NCBI GenBank assembly: GCA_020746995.1
Contig: JAGPXD010000007.1
Coordinates: 434,001-498,000 of the forward strand
DNA: 64,000 nt
Direction: 5' to 3'
From: Plectosphaerella cucumerina
Taxonomy: Eukaryota; Ascomycota; Sordariomycetes; Glomerellales; Plectosphaerellaceae
Positions 43,793-55,431 of this stretch are shown piece by piece. Every line of letters starts with the position of its first letter. Within the stretch, counting starts at the first letter, position 1. Below the pieces are notes generated by a model. The model saw only the letters and a program-made list of their open reading frames with translations. It did not search any database and was not told the DNA's origin. Position numbers and translations under genes: made by a program.

Positions 43793-44755
43793 ATGAGATT
43801 ATTCGCTCCCCTCGCACTCTTCGTCGCCCTGGTTGCCAGCGCCCCGCAACCCGCTGACTCTACTGCCCTCGCCAAGAGGGCGACAGTTTGCGGCACGGAC
43901 GACACCATTCACACTTCCCTGTTCAACGTGCACAACTTCTTCCTTGGCACCCTCGGATCGCAGTGTCTTACGGTTCAAGGCCAATTCGACACGAGGCTCT
44001 ACTGGTCGACCACCTGGTCTTGGGACGGCGATGCTTCCTCCCGCAAGTCTTTCGTCGCTGCACAGCTGCGCAAGCCTCGTTTCATCCCTGTAGCGTCGAT
44101 TGCTTCCATTCCGACAGAGTTGACGTGGAGGTAAGGAACCCAGTCCTGGCTTCAAGTAAGTTCTGACATGAACCCTTGTAGCTACGTCGTCAGTGATGAT
44201 GTCGTCGCCAATGTGGTCTACGACATTCAGGGGTCGTCCGTCTGCGGGTCGTGGATGGACTGGAACGTCCAAGTATGGCTGGCAGCCTACGGGGGCCTCT
44301 TGCCGACGGGGAACCTCGTCGCCTCTCCGACCATCAACGGGGTCGTGTACGATGTCTATTCTGGTTTCAGCAACGGCATGAGAACGCTCATCTTCGTTGC
44401 ATCGACCACACAGCAGCCCTTCAGCGGCAACCTTCGACAGTTCCTCCAATGGGCCGTGGACAACACCAATGCCGAGGACAGCTGGTGTGTCTTCTCAGTG
44501 CAGGCGGGCACCGAGGCGTACAAAGGCACCCAGGCCACTTTTACCGCTCAATCGTTAGCGCTGGAGCAGAAGCTTGTACCAGGTGCGCCTGTCCCAACGA
44601 CTACAGTGACGGTACCGGCCCCGACGGGCACTCCCAATTGCTCTCCGACGTGGGGTCAGTGTGGCGGGCATTTCTACACCGGGCCGCAGTGTTGCCAGGC
44701 CGAGAGCTTCTGCGCCTTTTGGAACGACTGGGAGTCGCAGTGCATCCCAGTGTGA
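43793..44755 (+). CDS. Secreted GH12-family protein with C-terminal CBM1, nucleophile lost
   Basis: Protein of 303 residues in two exons, 43793-44130 and 44182-44755. Residues 1-17 are a signal peptide, followed by a Kex2-like site (LAKR). The GH12 beta-jelly-roll motifs are clear: YWSTTWSWDGD, SIPTELTWRSYV, NVVYDI, VWLAAYGG, VYSGFSNGM and SVQAGTEAYKG. A Thr/Pro linker leads to a CBM1 (WGQCGGHFYTGPQCC...QCIPV) for cellulose binding. In active GH12 enzymes the nucleophile Glu lies four residues before the Trp of the E-x-M-I-W motif. Here that position is Asn141 (codon 44264-44266, motif NVQVWLAA). The acid/base Glu224 is kept. It is therefore probably inactive as a glucanase but able to bind cell wall. 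Confidence 0.88.
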
Positions 44756-45885
44756 GGCGTTGGGGGTGGATTTGGACCCGACGGCAGTCAGGCTCGGGTT
44801 GGTGTTGACGGTGCCTGTTCAGAGCTTCATTTGGTTCATGAACAAATTTGGGTTGATCGTTTCTGTTTCCCCTTTTCCTCATCGCAAGGTAGCTCCAGGT
44901 AGTTCCATCCATTTGTGCTCCCCGCCCGGCCAGTCAAGTCACCGCTGTTACGAACCCTCACCCGGAGGTGCCAAGACGGCCTCATCTCCGGGAGTCGACG
45001 GCCCGCATCCTCAGTCCGGGGTACGAGGAGCCAACTGCCGGGTGCTGCGGGCCGTCGCCGTCGCTTCACCAAAGGGAGCGCGCCTTGCATCGACGTAGGG
45101 CGTAGAATGTGGCATCGCTAGCGCTGCCGGGGCGCCGTAGGCCCCATCATGTCGGCACAAGGCGTTCCAGGCCTGGACACGGCCGAGAAGGCCCATGTTG
45201 CGGAGAAGCATCATCTGTTGAACACGAGGAGAAACGGCTCTCGTCGGCCTCCCCAGGTTTTGACGAGGCCCTCTTCCGATAGCCTGCATGTCATCTCAGG
45301 GCGCACGCTTCCCCACGGGGTTCGTCCGGCCGGCTGGCAGCGGACGATGAGCCGGCGGCGCCCGAGGACGTGATGAGATGCTGCGGCATGCGGCCGAGGT
45401 GAACCTTTCAACGACCGGCGCGAACGGGAGCGGGCAGAAGAGATGGACGGCTCGAGAGACCGGTGGCCACGGAGCAGCCGAGCACACCCGAAGCCAATAC
45501 GGGCATGGCTTCGCCCGTGCGACTGTGCCTGGTACCTGAAGGACGGAAAGAAAAAATCTGGAGAAAACTCGACCATCCGCGAATCCACCCGGAACCGCAA
45601 AAACGCCCCATCGACAGCCACGCCATGACAGCATTTATCTCGGGCATGAGGCAACTCGGGCGCAACGTGATAAAACTTTAAAAGCCAAGGCGGGTCCCTC
45701 CCTGCTTTTTTCGTCACTGCTCGGTGGCTCCGGTCTTGTGACTCTTACCTGCTTGCCTGCCCTTGGTCCTGCTTTCCCTGTCTGTCATCCATCGTTGCTG
45801 CCGCCGCCATCGTCAACAACATCGCAGGACTCGTCACCATCTTCCTCCACCGCCCAACCTCCTCCATCCCCTCTCTCCACCCGCC
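44756..45885. other. Intergenic region between GH12 gene and amino-acid permease
   Basis: Overlapping short frames on both strands carry no recognised domain. The last 200 bases before 45886 form a long C/T-rich leader. No other feature was seen. Confidence 0.45.
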
Positions 45886-47417
45886 ATGACCTCCGAAAAG
45901 CATTCTTCAAAGTCCTGGGCACAGCACCCGCAGACGGCGGATCCCCTGGCACCACCGGTTCCCTCCCCCGCTGACGATGCCGCCGCCGCCGAGGTCGGCC
46001 GCATCGGCCACCATGACCGCGACGACGCGTCCGACGCCGACCGCGCACACGATGCCGTCTTCGGCGACATGTCGGACACCCGCAAGGGCCCCAACTACCG
46101 CGATGTAGGCTGGCTTGGCACCGCCGCCCTTATGATGAAGACTCAGCTCGGTCTTGGCGTCCTCTCCATCCCCTCGGCCTTTGACACTCTCGGCATCATC
46201 CCCGGTGTCATCTGCCTGTGCGCCGTCGGCGCCATCACGACGTGGAGCTCCTACATCATCGGCGTCTTCAAGCTCAACCATCGCGAAGTCTACTCGCTCG
46301 ACGACGCGGGACACCTCATGTTCGGCCGCTGGGGTCGCGAGGTCATGGCCTTTGCGTTCTGCCTGCTGCTCATCTTCGTCGGCGGTTCAGGGCTGCTCGG
46401 TATTTCCATCGGCCTCAACGCCGTCAGCACCCACGCAGCATGCACTGCTGTCTTCGTGGCCGTCGCTGCCATCGCGGCCTTTGGGCTGTGTAGCATCCGC
46501 ACCCTCGGCAAGATCAGCTGGCTCGCCTGGATCGGCCTCGTCGCCATCATCGCCTCGATCCTAACCGTCACCATCGCTGTCGCCGTTCAGGACCGGCCCG
46601 CCGCTGCACCTCAAGAGGGGCCGTGGTCTTCGGACTTCAAGATCATCGGCTCGCCTACCTTTGCGGAGGCAGTGTCGGCTATCTCGATCATGATCTTCTC
46701 GTACGCCGGCACGCCCACCTTCTTCTCCATTGCCTCGGAGATGCGCGACCCCCGCATGTACACTCGCTCCCTCCTCATCTGCCAGATTGGCATCACCGTC
46801 GTCTACATCGTTATCGGCTGTGTCGTCTACTACTACTGCGGTTCGTTCGTCGCCTCGCCCGCTCTGGGCTCTGCTGGCGTCACCATGAAGAAGGTCTCCT
46901 ACGGCCTGGCCCTGCCCGGACTCCTCGTCACCACCGTGCTGGTTCTTCATGTAGGCCTCATCTCCCTCCCGCCCCTGGTTATCTCCACTGACAATTTTAG
47001 CTCCCCGCCAAGTTCATCTTTATCCGCCTCCTGCGCAACACTCACCACCTCGCCTCCAACACCATCGTCCACTGGTCGACATGGCTCTCCTGCACCCTGT
47101 CCGTCACCGTCATCGCCTACATCATCGCCTCGGCCATCCCCATCTTCGGCGGACTTGTCTCCCTCATCGGCGCCCTGCTGGGAACCTTCCTCTGCTTCCT
47201 CCCCATGGGCGCCATGTGGTTTTACGACAACTGGCACGAGAAGGACCGCAACCTCCGCTGGTACCTCTCGGCCGCCTGGGCGTGCTTCGTCATCCTCATC
47301 GGTCTCTTCCTCATGGGCGCCGGCACCTGGGGGTCGATTGTCGGTATCATCGAGTCGTACCGCGCTAGTAGCGGGTCTTCAGCGTTCAGCTGCGCCGACA
47401 ACTCGAACTCGGTGTAG
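45886..47417 (+). CDS. Amino-acid/auxin permease family transporter (N. crassa Mtr-like)
   Basis: Protein of 493 residues in two exons, 45886-46950 and 47001-47417. A hydrophilic N terminus of about 65 residues is followed by GWLGTAALMMKTQLGLGVLSIPSAFDTLG, the first helix region of the AAAP family in fungi (described here by its pieces). About eleven membrane segments follow. Other conserved pieces are SAISIMIFSYAGTPTFFSIA and EMRDPRMYTRSLLICQ. The closest known type is the neutral aliphatic and aromatic amino-acid permease Mtr of Neurospora. It probably imports neutral amino acids at the plasma membrane. Confidence 0.92.
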
Positions 47418-47494
47418 GCGGCTGTGGCGTGGCATGGCATGGCATGTAGAGCAATTCATTCTTTGTTTGGATAATCTTTAGTCGGGTTGGGAAC

Positions 47495-49427
47495 CTACCC
47501 CCAGTGTGACCATCCTAGATCGCCGCGGTACTGGTAGCCGACCTGCGGTCCCTCGGCGTCGATGATGTACCCAGCCTCGCACCGGTTGAAGGATACCTGT
47601 GCTTGGGCCTCGTAAAAGTCGTCGAACCGGGTATGCAGAGCGTCATCCAGGCTGTGAACATCCCCGTCGGGGTGCAGCACCCTCCATGGGGCATGACACG
47701 TCGAGCCCTTGCACGATTTCATGACCAACAAGAGGCTGTCCAGCCTGCCAATGACCCGAGCCAGTTCAGAATCGGCCGTCTTGAGCTCTTGGTCCGTGGG
47801 GTAAAGGTTGCGCATCTGCTCCGGGTCGGTCTGTGGACGTCAGCATCCGAAGCCCTCCGAAGGACTCGATGACCTACCTCGAGATTGTACAGCTCGTGCT
47901 CGTTGTTGCACCACACAGAGTAGTACAGGTTATGTGTGTCGCTCTTGAGTCGGATCGCTTTGTAGGTGTTGTTGGGCATGACGATCTGCCCCTTGCCGTC
48001 TGTCCAAGTCAGCTCTGCTCCAGACACTTGAGAGGGGCTAACTCACCAAATCCCCCCAGCTCGCCCTCGGCAATGGCAATCCCCCAGTATTCGACTGCCA
48101 CGTGCTCCCGGCGCTCTGCTTCGGCAGACCTCTTCTCGCTTGCGTGCAGGGGCATCGGTACGCCGTCAAAGTCTTCCCGCAGCTTGATACCCGCCAGTTG
48201 GAATACGGTTGGCGCAATGTCGATGTGAGCGGTCACTCGCTCCTCGGTGACGCCCTCGGCGATACCCGGACCCCTGATGAAGAACGGGACCCTGATATCC
48301 TCCTCAAACCCGCACTCCTTGCCTGGCGGCAGCCGATGCTGGCCGAGGTGATAACCGTTGTCCGAAGTGTAGATGACATATGTGTCGTCCAGCACGCCAG
48401 CCTCGTCGAGCTGACGGACAACTCGGCCGACGAGCTCATCGACACCCTGCAGTGCTTGCAGCCGCCGGCGGTAGAACAGGTCCAGGCCATCGACGGCCTC
48501 ATCGCTCAGCTGCGGCAGCCCAGCTACCCAGCTGACGCCGCTGGGCCTGTCTGGGTTAAAGCCTGCGGTGCGTGGGACGCGAACATCCGGGAACAAGTCC
48601 TGGTGCATCTCAAGCGGCACCGGCAGAGTCATGACAGGCGGTCCGCCGTGATTGGCATCAATGTTGGAGTGCGGCGCGATCGGGGCGATGCCAACGAAAA
48701 ACGGGCCATCGCCGGTCGTGGCAGCGCCGATAAGCTCGGCGGCGTACACCTGGATCAGTTCTGTCGTATGCCGACCGTGGTGCTGGACGGGAGCCTCGTG
48801 ATCGCGCTGGTAGATGGGGTTGAGGTACGAGTAGGTGCCCGGGTCGAGGAGGAAGTTGCTGCTCGACCATCCGGCTAGGAAGGGGGAGTCGTAGTTGTGA
48901 ATGGTGTGCGAGTTGAACATCTTGCCGGTGTAGTAGGTCGAGTAGCCGGCGTCCTGGAGCCAGACGGGGAGGTAGGCACTGTTGAGGCCTTGGGAAATGA
49001 ACTTGGGGAAGCCGCCTGGATGTTGTCAGTACTTCCGGCCTTGTTCCGATGTGAAGTCCGACCGAGGCCGGAGCTGGTCTACATGCTCACCGTATGGCGG
49101 GCTGACATCCGTCACGTTGGTGTTGTGCGGCTGCTTCCCGGTCCAGAGCGAGACGCGCGCCGGGCAGCAGATGGCCGTCGTAGTGAAATGGTTGGCGAAG
49201 TGAGTGCCGCGGTCGATGATATGCTCCTTGAGTTGCGGCATGTACGCGACCGAGTCCATGACTGCGTCTTGGTCGTCGGAGAGGATGAGCACGATGTTCT
49301 TGCGGCGGCCGACATCGCCGTCGGCTCCGAAGAGCGCGTCAAGCAGTGGCTGCTGCTCGCGCGACGCATCGGCGCGGCATCCCGCTGCGGCGAGGAGGGC
49401 CAGTGAGAGAAGCTTTGGTGGCAGCAT
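47495..49427 (-). CDS. Secreted sulfatase (arylsulfatase family)
   Basis: Protein of 587 residues. Exons on the minus strand: 49427-49091, 49015-48047, 47999-47878, 47830-47495. The N terminus is a signal peptide (LPPKLLSLALLAAAGCRADA). The metal site begins at SDDQD (about 50-54). The sulfatase signature C87-C-P-A-R-x-S-L-x-T-G is intact, so Cys87 should be the residue converted to formylglycine. Further conserved parts are TGKMFNSHT, TSDNGYHLGQHRLPPGKE and a C-terminal region ending in a Trp-rich tail. Extracellular release of sulfate from aryl or polysaccharide sulfate esters is the likely role. It converges with the permease gene. Confidence 0.92.
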
Positions 49428-49977
49428 GGTGTGGACGATTGATTCATCGAATGCTCAATTGAAGAGGAGCTTCGTATCTGCTCCGAGGGCGGTGCGAAGC
49501 AAAGCCCGGAGGCTGGTGAGCACGCCATCGCCGGGTGCTTGCAAGCGCCTCCACTCCGATCCGTGATGCCGACTGGGAGTCAAGCAGGACACTGGTACTG
49601 TGATGCCACCAACGACGTCTCTGATGACAGAAACGTTTCCTCTTGAGCTCGTTCATTTGGTATGGAATTGAGTCGCCCAAGTCCGCCTCGGTGAACTCGT
49701 GAGTGAGGCTGTGATCGACCACTCCATGCATGAGCTTGCAACCCTGTTGGGTGGCAATGAGGGAGCTGCATCAATCATGGTGGGTGGAATGAGGCAGCTG
49801 CATAGAGGCGCAGCTTCGTCCAGTAAACCATCCAGCTTCGCGTCTGATGGGTAACACAGGCGCCTGCGGCCAGGTCACGAGTGCCATCCATTACAAGCGT
49901 TGGCCAAGTCATCTTTTCATTCCGTCAGGCTGCTTCTTCGATTCTTTCCCCTCTTCCAGCTCACTAATCATGCCACA
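49428..49977. promoter_or_regulatory. Divergent promoter of sulfatase and ankyrin-type gene
   Basis: No supported coding frame. An in-frame ATG at 49900 upstream of the chosen start of the ankyrin-type gene was rejected because the extra stretch does not look like part of the domain. Confidence 0.35.
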
Positions 49978-52373
49978 ATGGCCTCATTCCACCGCGATGC
50001 GCTCACCCTCAGCGCAGAGGTCTTTGCGGTCGTCGGCGTCGCCGACGTCGTCCTTCGCCAGCTTATCGCCCTGACCAACCTTGCGACTGCTGCCGCCAAT
50101 GCAAGCCGCACCGCTCGAGAAATGCGCGTCAGGCTACAGAGCCTGGCGGGCGCCATCTTGGCAGTCAGAACCTGGGCCGAGAGCTATGCCGGCTCCGACT
50201 TTGCGACTCGAGACAATCAAAGGATATCTGCCAATGTCACCGAGACACTCCTCCAGTGCAGCACTCGTCTAGGTGCCATCTCCAAGAACCTGCACGATGT
50301 TGAGTCCAGAGCTTCTGGGACTTTGGCGAGATTCTGGACTGGTTTTCGATTTGCTCGCGACGAACAGGCACACCACCAAGCCATGACTGATCTTATGTCA
50401 TACACGTCAGCTCTACAGCTCGCGATGCAGAGTCGACAGGGGTAAGTACTCTTTCTTCGCGGCTCTAGCCTGGTTTGAAGTCGAATACTAATCATCTATA
50501 TCACCAGAACCGACTTGGCAATTATCCGACATCAGCAAACGTTGCACGCCCAATCTACAGCCGAAAACCACGACGGTCTCAAGGCAGGCGTCGACACCCT
50601 CCTTCATACCACCAGTACGCACGCGGAGGCAACTCAATCCCATCATACTGCCATGCTGGCTCGACTTGATAACCTTCAACTCACTCAAGTCAAGGCTTCG
50701 AGCCAGCTGGTCGCTACAAATACCGAAGCGATCAAGGCCGGCTTTTCCGATATTCAACAACGCCAAGCTGCAGCCTCGGAAAGCCTATTAGCAGCGACCC
50801 AAGCCACATTACAAGCATGCACTGACGCGGTCATGACAACAGTGCGGTTGACGCACCTCAACGACTACGAGGTCCTGGTAGAAGGCGAGAAGCTGGGCGC
50901 CGGAGTGGACGCTCTTCACTACCTGAACAAATATCTCTCGCACTCCCTGAGAAGCCTTGCCGAGTCCGATGGCGGTCTGATACTGCCCCGGGATCTGGCA
51001 GCTTCTCTAACAAATGAGATTGACAAGATGATCAAATATTCACAGCATTTTAACCGATGTGGGACGACCGGACTCCTGGCAGGCTCGGGCTATCATTTCC
51101 CACAACGCATTCATACGATATCTGTCAAAAGCCAAGCAAGGGCAAACCATGACGACGGCTTCATAGCCATCAATTCCGTGGAAGGCGAAGACCCTCTCGG
51201 CCGTCGCTTTCAACACATTCGCTTCACGGCCTTCTCAGTCAAACCTTCAGGAGACGGCTCCGCTATCTTCGGACGTATCTCTCGGATACACGTGGGAATC
51301 GGTCAACAGATACGTAGGCAGTTGCGTTTGTTGAACATACTGCCCAGAGATTCCCCGGTTTTCAGTTTCGCGGCCAATAATAACGTCGACGTCCTTAAAC
51401 GCCTTTTCGCCGAGGGCAAAGCCAGTATCCTTGATTACGACGAAGATGGGTTAGGTCTGCTCTGGGTACGTGGCTATTGTCACCAACACTCACCTCTGAT
51501 ATTGATAATTATCCAGCACGCATCGCGAGGCCACTCATGGGCCACTCTTCACTTGCTGCTTGATCTGGGTGCAGATGCGAGTGAATGCAGTGTTAGGCCC
51601 TCCTGGTCAGTATACTGCTTATCCGTCTCTTCAATTTTGCTCGAAACTCATTATTTTCCAGGTTTAGCAGTATTGGATTCACGCTTGGCCATGGAATCGA
51701 TCTTGCAGGTTCCCAGAAGCACATACCATCTGTGCCAGAATTCCCATCAGAGTTTAAGACTTGCTGGAATTTTCTCCAACTGGTCAAAGTCGAAGCTACA
51801 CAAACCGGGGAGGCAGCAGCAATGTTGTTCGCCACATTTTACAACCCGCACAACCAGAACAAAGCAATACGCACGGCTCAGAAAGAGCATTTATTTTCTA
51901 TTCTGTGGGATAGTGGACTTGGGCGACGTCGAATCCTTGGCCTTATTTGCGCGCCATGCAAAGTGGTAGCCTCACTGATTGCTGCCATCACTGCATGGGT
52001 TCGGACTGGGGCTCTCCGCGAGAACCCAGGAATATCAGACACCAATGGACGGAGTATTTTGCACCTACTCCTGTTGGCTTCCAGTTCTCAAGATGGAGCT
52101 ACCTTTGAAGAGCAATTGGTCTTTTCAATGGAAGACTCCCAGACTGACTGGGAAAGAGTTTGTCGAGCAACATTTTATGCCCACATGCTCGGCTGGCGCG
52201 GATGGCACAACGTAAGGACGACCTTGGAGAGACTCCTACGACTGTTTTTGGAAAGCGGCGTCCACCCTTTACAGAAAGACAAGGAGGGGGTTTCAGCTTG
52301 GGATATTGCCCGTTCGTCTGCTTTTGAAGGGGACAGGAAGTTTTACAGCCACATCCTGGAGCCATTCGTCTGA
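49978..52373 (+). CDS. HeLo-like N-terminal / ankyrin-type protein, possible compensated frameshift
   Basis: Protein of 740 residues. Exons: 49978-50441, 50508-51465, 51517-51605, 51662-52373; the total closes in frame. Residues 1-155 (SAEVFAVVGVADVVLRQLI... then helical heptad-rich sequence) resemble the helical N-terminal domains of fungal NLR-like and HET-related proteins. A coiled-coil-like Ala/Gln-rich part follows. The C-terminal third has ankyrin-like units: FAANNNVDVLKRLFAEGKAS, HASRGHSWATLHLLLDLGAD, DTNGRSILHLLLLAS and LRLFLESGVHPLQKDKEGVS. No NACHT or NB-ARC motif is present. Between about 51909 and 51963 the running frame reads poorly, while the next frame reads GDVESLALFARHAK, a good ankyrin helix pair. 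This suggests a +1/-1 pair of indels, either true or from assembly. Confidence 0.72.
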
Positions 52374-53090
52374 GGAGCGAAGGGACAGTCGGATGATTTC
52401 AAGTTGTCCCAATGCGAGATCCTCCCAAATTAGGTAGAATCTTTGATTTGATTCTTAGCCGGACCATAACATCATTCGAATTCTAGACTCGACAATGTAG
52501 GGTAGAACTCAGCAGCAAGCAAATTGTACAGCATCTGCAGATGCGTCGACGATGTTCAAAATTTGTTCGTCCAGGAACACCTTGCATCTTTTCACCGCTT
52601 AGCTGCAGGTTCTTCAAGAGCCCCTGAGGCCAACGCAGCGCAGGTAGCCCCAGACGTCCCCTGCGTCTGAAACATGGATCCGGGGCACACGTGACGGGAT
52701 TCGGTCAGGCTCCGAGGTGGAAAAATGGGGGTGCTGCAGGTTTCGAAACGTGGGAGCCCAACCTGCTCGAGTCGTTGTCGTGAGGAGGCTGGACAAGAAG
52801 CCTGCAATTAAGCTTCAAGACACCAAAAAAATCGTCTCTGGCCGTGACACGAAGAAAAGATTGCGTGGGCCTGGTAACCGCTGCACAGCAACGTGGCAGA
52901 CCCAGATCTTCTCGGCGGCCGAGGTGGGTCGGTCTCTTCAGTGACAAGGTGGTTGGCGGCGGGTGCTTGATGATCACTTTCACCCCATCCTGCTGTTCGT
53001 CCGGCCCACCAGACGCCCTGCCAACCCCCCAATGTTGCCTCTGGGGATCGATCATCGACCAGCGGGTCCGGACCGCGTGACATGGCAGGT
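52374..53090. other. Intergenic stretch
   Basis: It lies 3' of the ankyrin-type gene and of the small minus-strand gene. No further gene was recognised. Confidence 0.4.
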
Positions 53091-53327
53091 CTAGTTCGTC
53101 CCCAACGACATGGTCCCGGGATCACAGGTCTTGATATTGTTCACCGCTCGTTCGGCCTTCATGTCCCACACGTCAGCCTCGAAGTCGCTTGTCTCGACGC
53201 CCACCGCACAAGAAGTATTCCAGGGGCAGCACACATAATTGCCAAGCCACACGGTCATGAGAGCGCAAATGGCCAAGAGAACAGCTGCCGCCGGTATATT
53301 CAACCGGCACTGGCGCGTTTCGACCAT
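53091..53327 (-). CDS. Small membrane or secreted peptide candidate
   Basis: Open frame of 78 residues with one N-terminal hydrophobic segment (IPAAAVLLAICALMTVWLG, about 11-29) after a short basic start, as in a signal peptide or type II anchor. A Cys-containing hydrophilic tail follows (NYVCCPWNTSC...IKTCDPG). A good TATA box (TATAAAG) lies on the same strand at 53395-53401, 68 bases before the ATG, giving a natural short leader. No family is recognised. The frame is short and could be chance, but the promoter spacing and composition are better than in other short frames nearby. Confidence 0.42.
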   Translation of the reverse strand: MVETRQCRLNIPAAAVLLAICALMTVWLGNYVCCPWNTSCAVGVETSDFEADVWDMKAERAVNNIKTCDPGTMSLGTN

Positions 53328-53394
53328 GTCGGGACCTCAGGTCGTCCCCAGCGGCTGGGACAATTTGCCGAGCACGGTGAAGGGGGTTGGGCAT

Positions 53395-53401
53395 CTTTAT
53401 A
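53395..53401 (-). promoter_or_regulatory. TATA box of the small peptide gene
   Basis: TATAAAG read on the minus strand. A start about 30 bases downstream would fall after the upstream ATG at 53394 and before the gene's ATG at 53327. Confidence 0.4.
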
Positions 53402-55431
53402 GATTAGGGTCTAGAGCAGATTTCTGCCCCTACTCTCCGCCACCAGATTGCCGTATAATGCAAACCACTCTCCCCAGAGCCCCCATGCCCGATAAGGTTT
53501 TTCGCATGAATGATGCGCCGGTCATATCCCCCCACCATCGGCGTCCTGGGCTGTCCCTGAGAGCACGGCGACTCAGGAGGTGGCTCAACGGGTCCTTTCC
53601 AGCCACCGGCCCGCCATGTGGCTGGGAGATTCTGATCTTTTCACGTGCTCCGGATCGCTTCCGCCCCACCACAGCCCCTTTTCTTCCTCATCCCCGCCGA
53701 CATGGAACACCGACTGACGTCTGATCTCACTTCCCTCGCACCCCTCGACACCCCGGCCTCATCCTTCTGCCTGTGCCCTCCGCCACGGCCGGATCATCGG
53801 ACACGTCAACCAACGTCAACCCTTTTCAACGGCCGCCACAGCGGCAGTCGATTGGATGGAACCATGTCCGCGCCCTTCAGCCGTTCCGGGGCAGCCGCAA
53901 CGTCTGATCACGACCGCCGTCATCCAACTGCCGAAGATCGTCACCATCTTTGACGTTTTGAAACGGGGCAGCCTGGAGGGCACAGTAGGATTCCAACTCC
54001 ATCAGATGAAGCTTCGCTCTCGTATTCCGTCGAAGAACGGAAAGAGGACACGGTTCGGCGCGCCCGAACATTCCTGAGATGAGGATTCCCACTTGGCGTC
54101 GGCCATTTCTCCCTCGAACTTGTTACTTGCCCTCAGCTTCTCGCCACCCTCTGCTGACCCAAAAGTGAATGCTCACCTTGAAACGTCGCCCGCTCCGTTC
54201 CTGTTGCCTTCGACGGGCAATGCACACCACACACTCCCGCGACTGAAACGGGACCCTGACTCGGCCCACGGTTCGTTCGAGACGGCACCGCCTCTGCTCC
54301 GTGGCGATCATCTCCCGTAACGGCAGAGTTGATGGTTTCTCATCGCGGAAGCGTTTATGCGACCCCGGCACGCGAGACCGTTACTTCCAAGTCTTCATCC
54401 CGCGTGGGAAGCATCCAGACTTGGGACGAAGGGCCCAAGGGGGGGGATGGATGGATGGATGACCGCACAGGCCTGGACCGCGTCCGCGACCCCTCCATCT
54501 TGGATCGCATCGAGAGCATCGACCACCACCTGGTTTGCCCGTCGCCTGCTTCGCCCGATCGAGTGTCTATCCCTGCCGTCGCCGGTCATCGCGAGGCCTC
54601 GACATTGGGTACACGTGTCAGGGTCCCACCCTGCGGGCGGGAGATTCTCTCGGCCGCAACCGCGATCATCCCGGGAAGGACCCCTAACCCATCATCAGCT
54701 CCACGGGACCCTAGGCAACCTCCGTCCAACCACGCGCGCAGCGGACACCCCGGCACGGTTTCAGCCTCTACCTTTCTTTTCCCTAGCCTCGTTCCCCCCA
54801 CGGCTGCCATCGTCCGCACTTTTTGGGCCGACCCTGACGTCACCCGACGTGCTTCCTGCGCGCTCACCACCGCCGCCTCGGCCAGGGCTTTCCCTGTGAC
54901 AGCGGTGACATGCATTGATCTGCCCAAGGGTCAACGCTGCTCGCTCTGCGGTGTCTGCACCCTTCAGTCGGCTGCAGAACCGCGCGCCAGCCATTCGCCG
55001 CGTCCAATTCCCGCGAGTCAACTGCCACACCTTGCCGACGACGGCCGTTCCCTGTCGAGTCCCCGAACTCGTTCTCCCACCCCTTGCCGGCCATGTCAGT
55101 GGCTTGACCTGACGATCAAGAACCAAGGTTGTAAGTCCTCGACCCATGGCAGAGGGTCATGACCGATGGAGGAGAGGGATGGCTGGAACGTCCCAGCAGT
55201 ACGGACGACATCAGACTTCAGGTATAATAGACCCTGGGGACATCTGCGGCCTCTGACCTTGCCCTTTTTTCCTCTTTTCTGCCACAGTCTTCTCTCAAGA
55301 AGCACAAGCTCACTCTCCCTCGAACGCACATACACACTCGGAAAAGCAAGCAAGCAAGCACCCAAACCTCCCCTCCCCATCACCCTACCACACACCCACC
55401 CAGCCTCGCCTCGCCTCGTCTCACAGCAGCC
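53402..55431. promoter_or_regulatory. Long upstream region of the aquaporin gene
   Basis: About 2 kb without a supported gene. A 277-codon plus-strand frame (54329-55162) has no domain and an Arg/Pro/Ser-rich composition. It includes a GGAT-type microsatellite at 54447-54461 and an AAGC repeat near 55345. The last 150 bases before 55432 are C/T- and CA-rich, as in a fungal leader. Confidence 0.45.

Noticed and set aside
54329..55162. 277-codon plus-strand frame upstream of the aquaporin
   Set aside because: Arg/Pro/Ser-rich, no domain and no promoter signal; it lies in a probable regulatory region.
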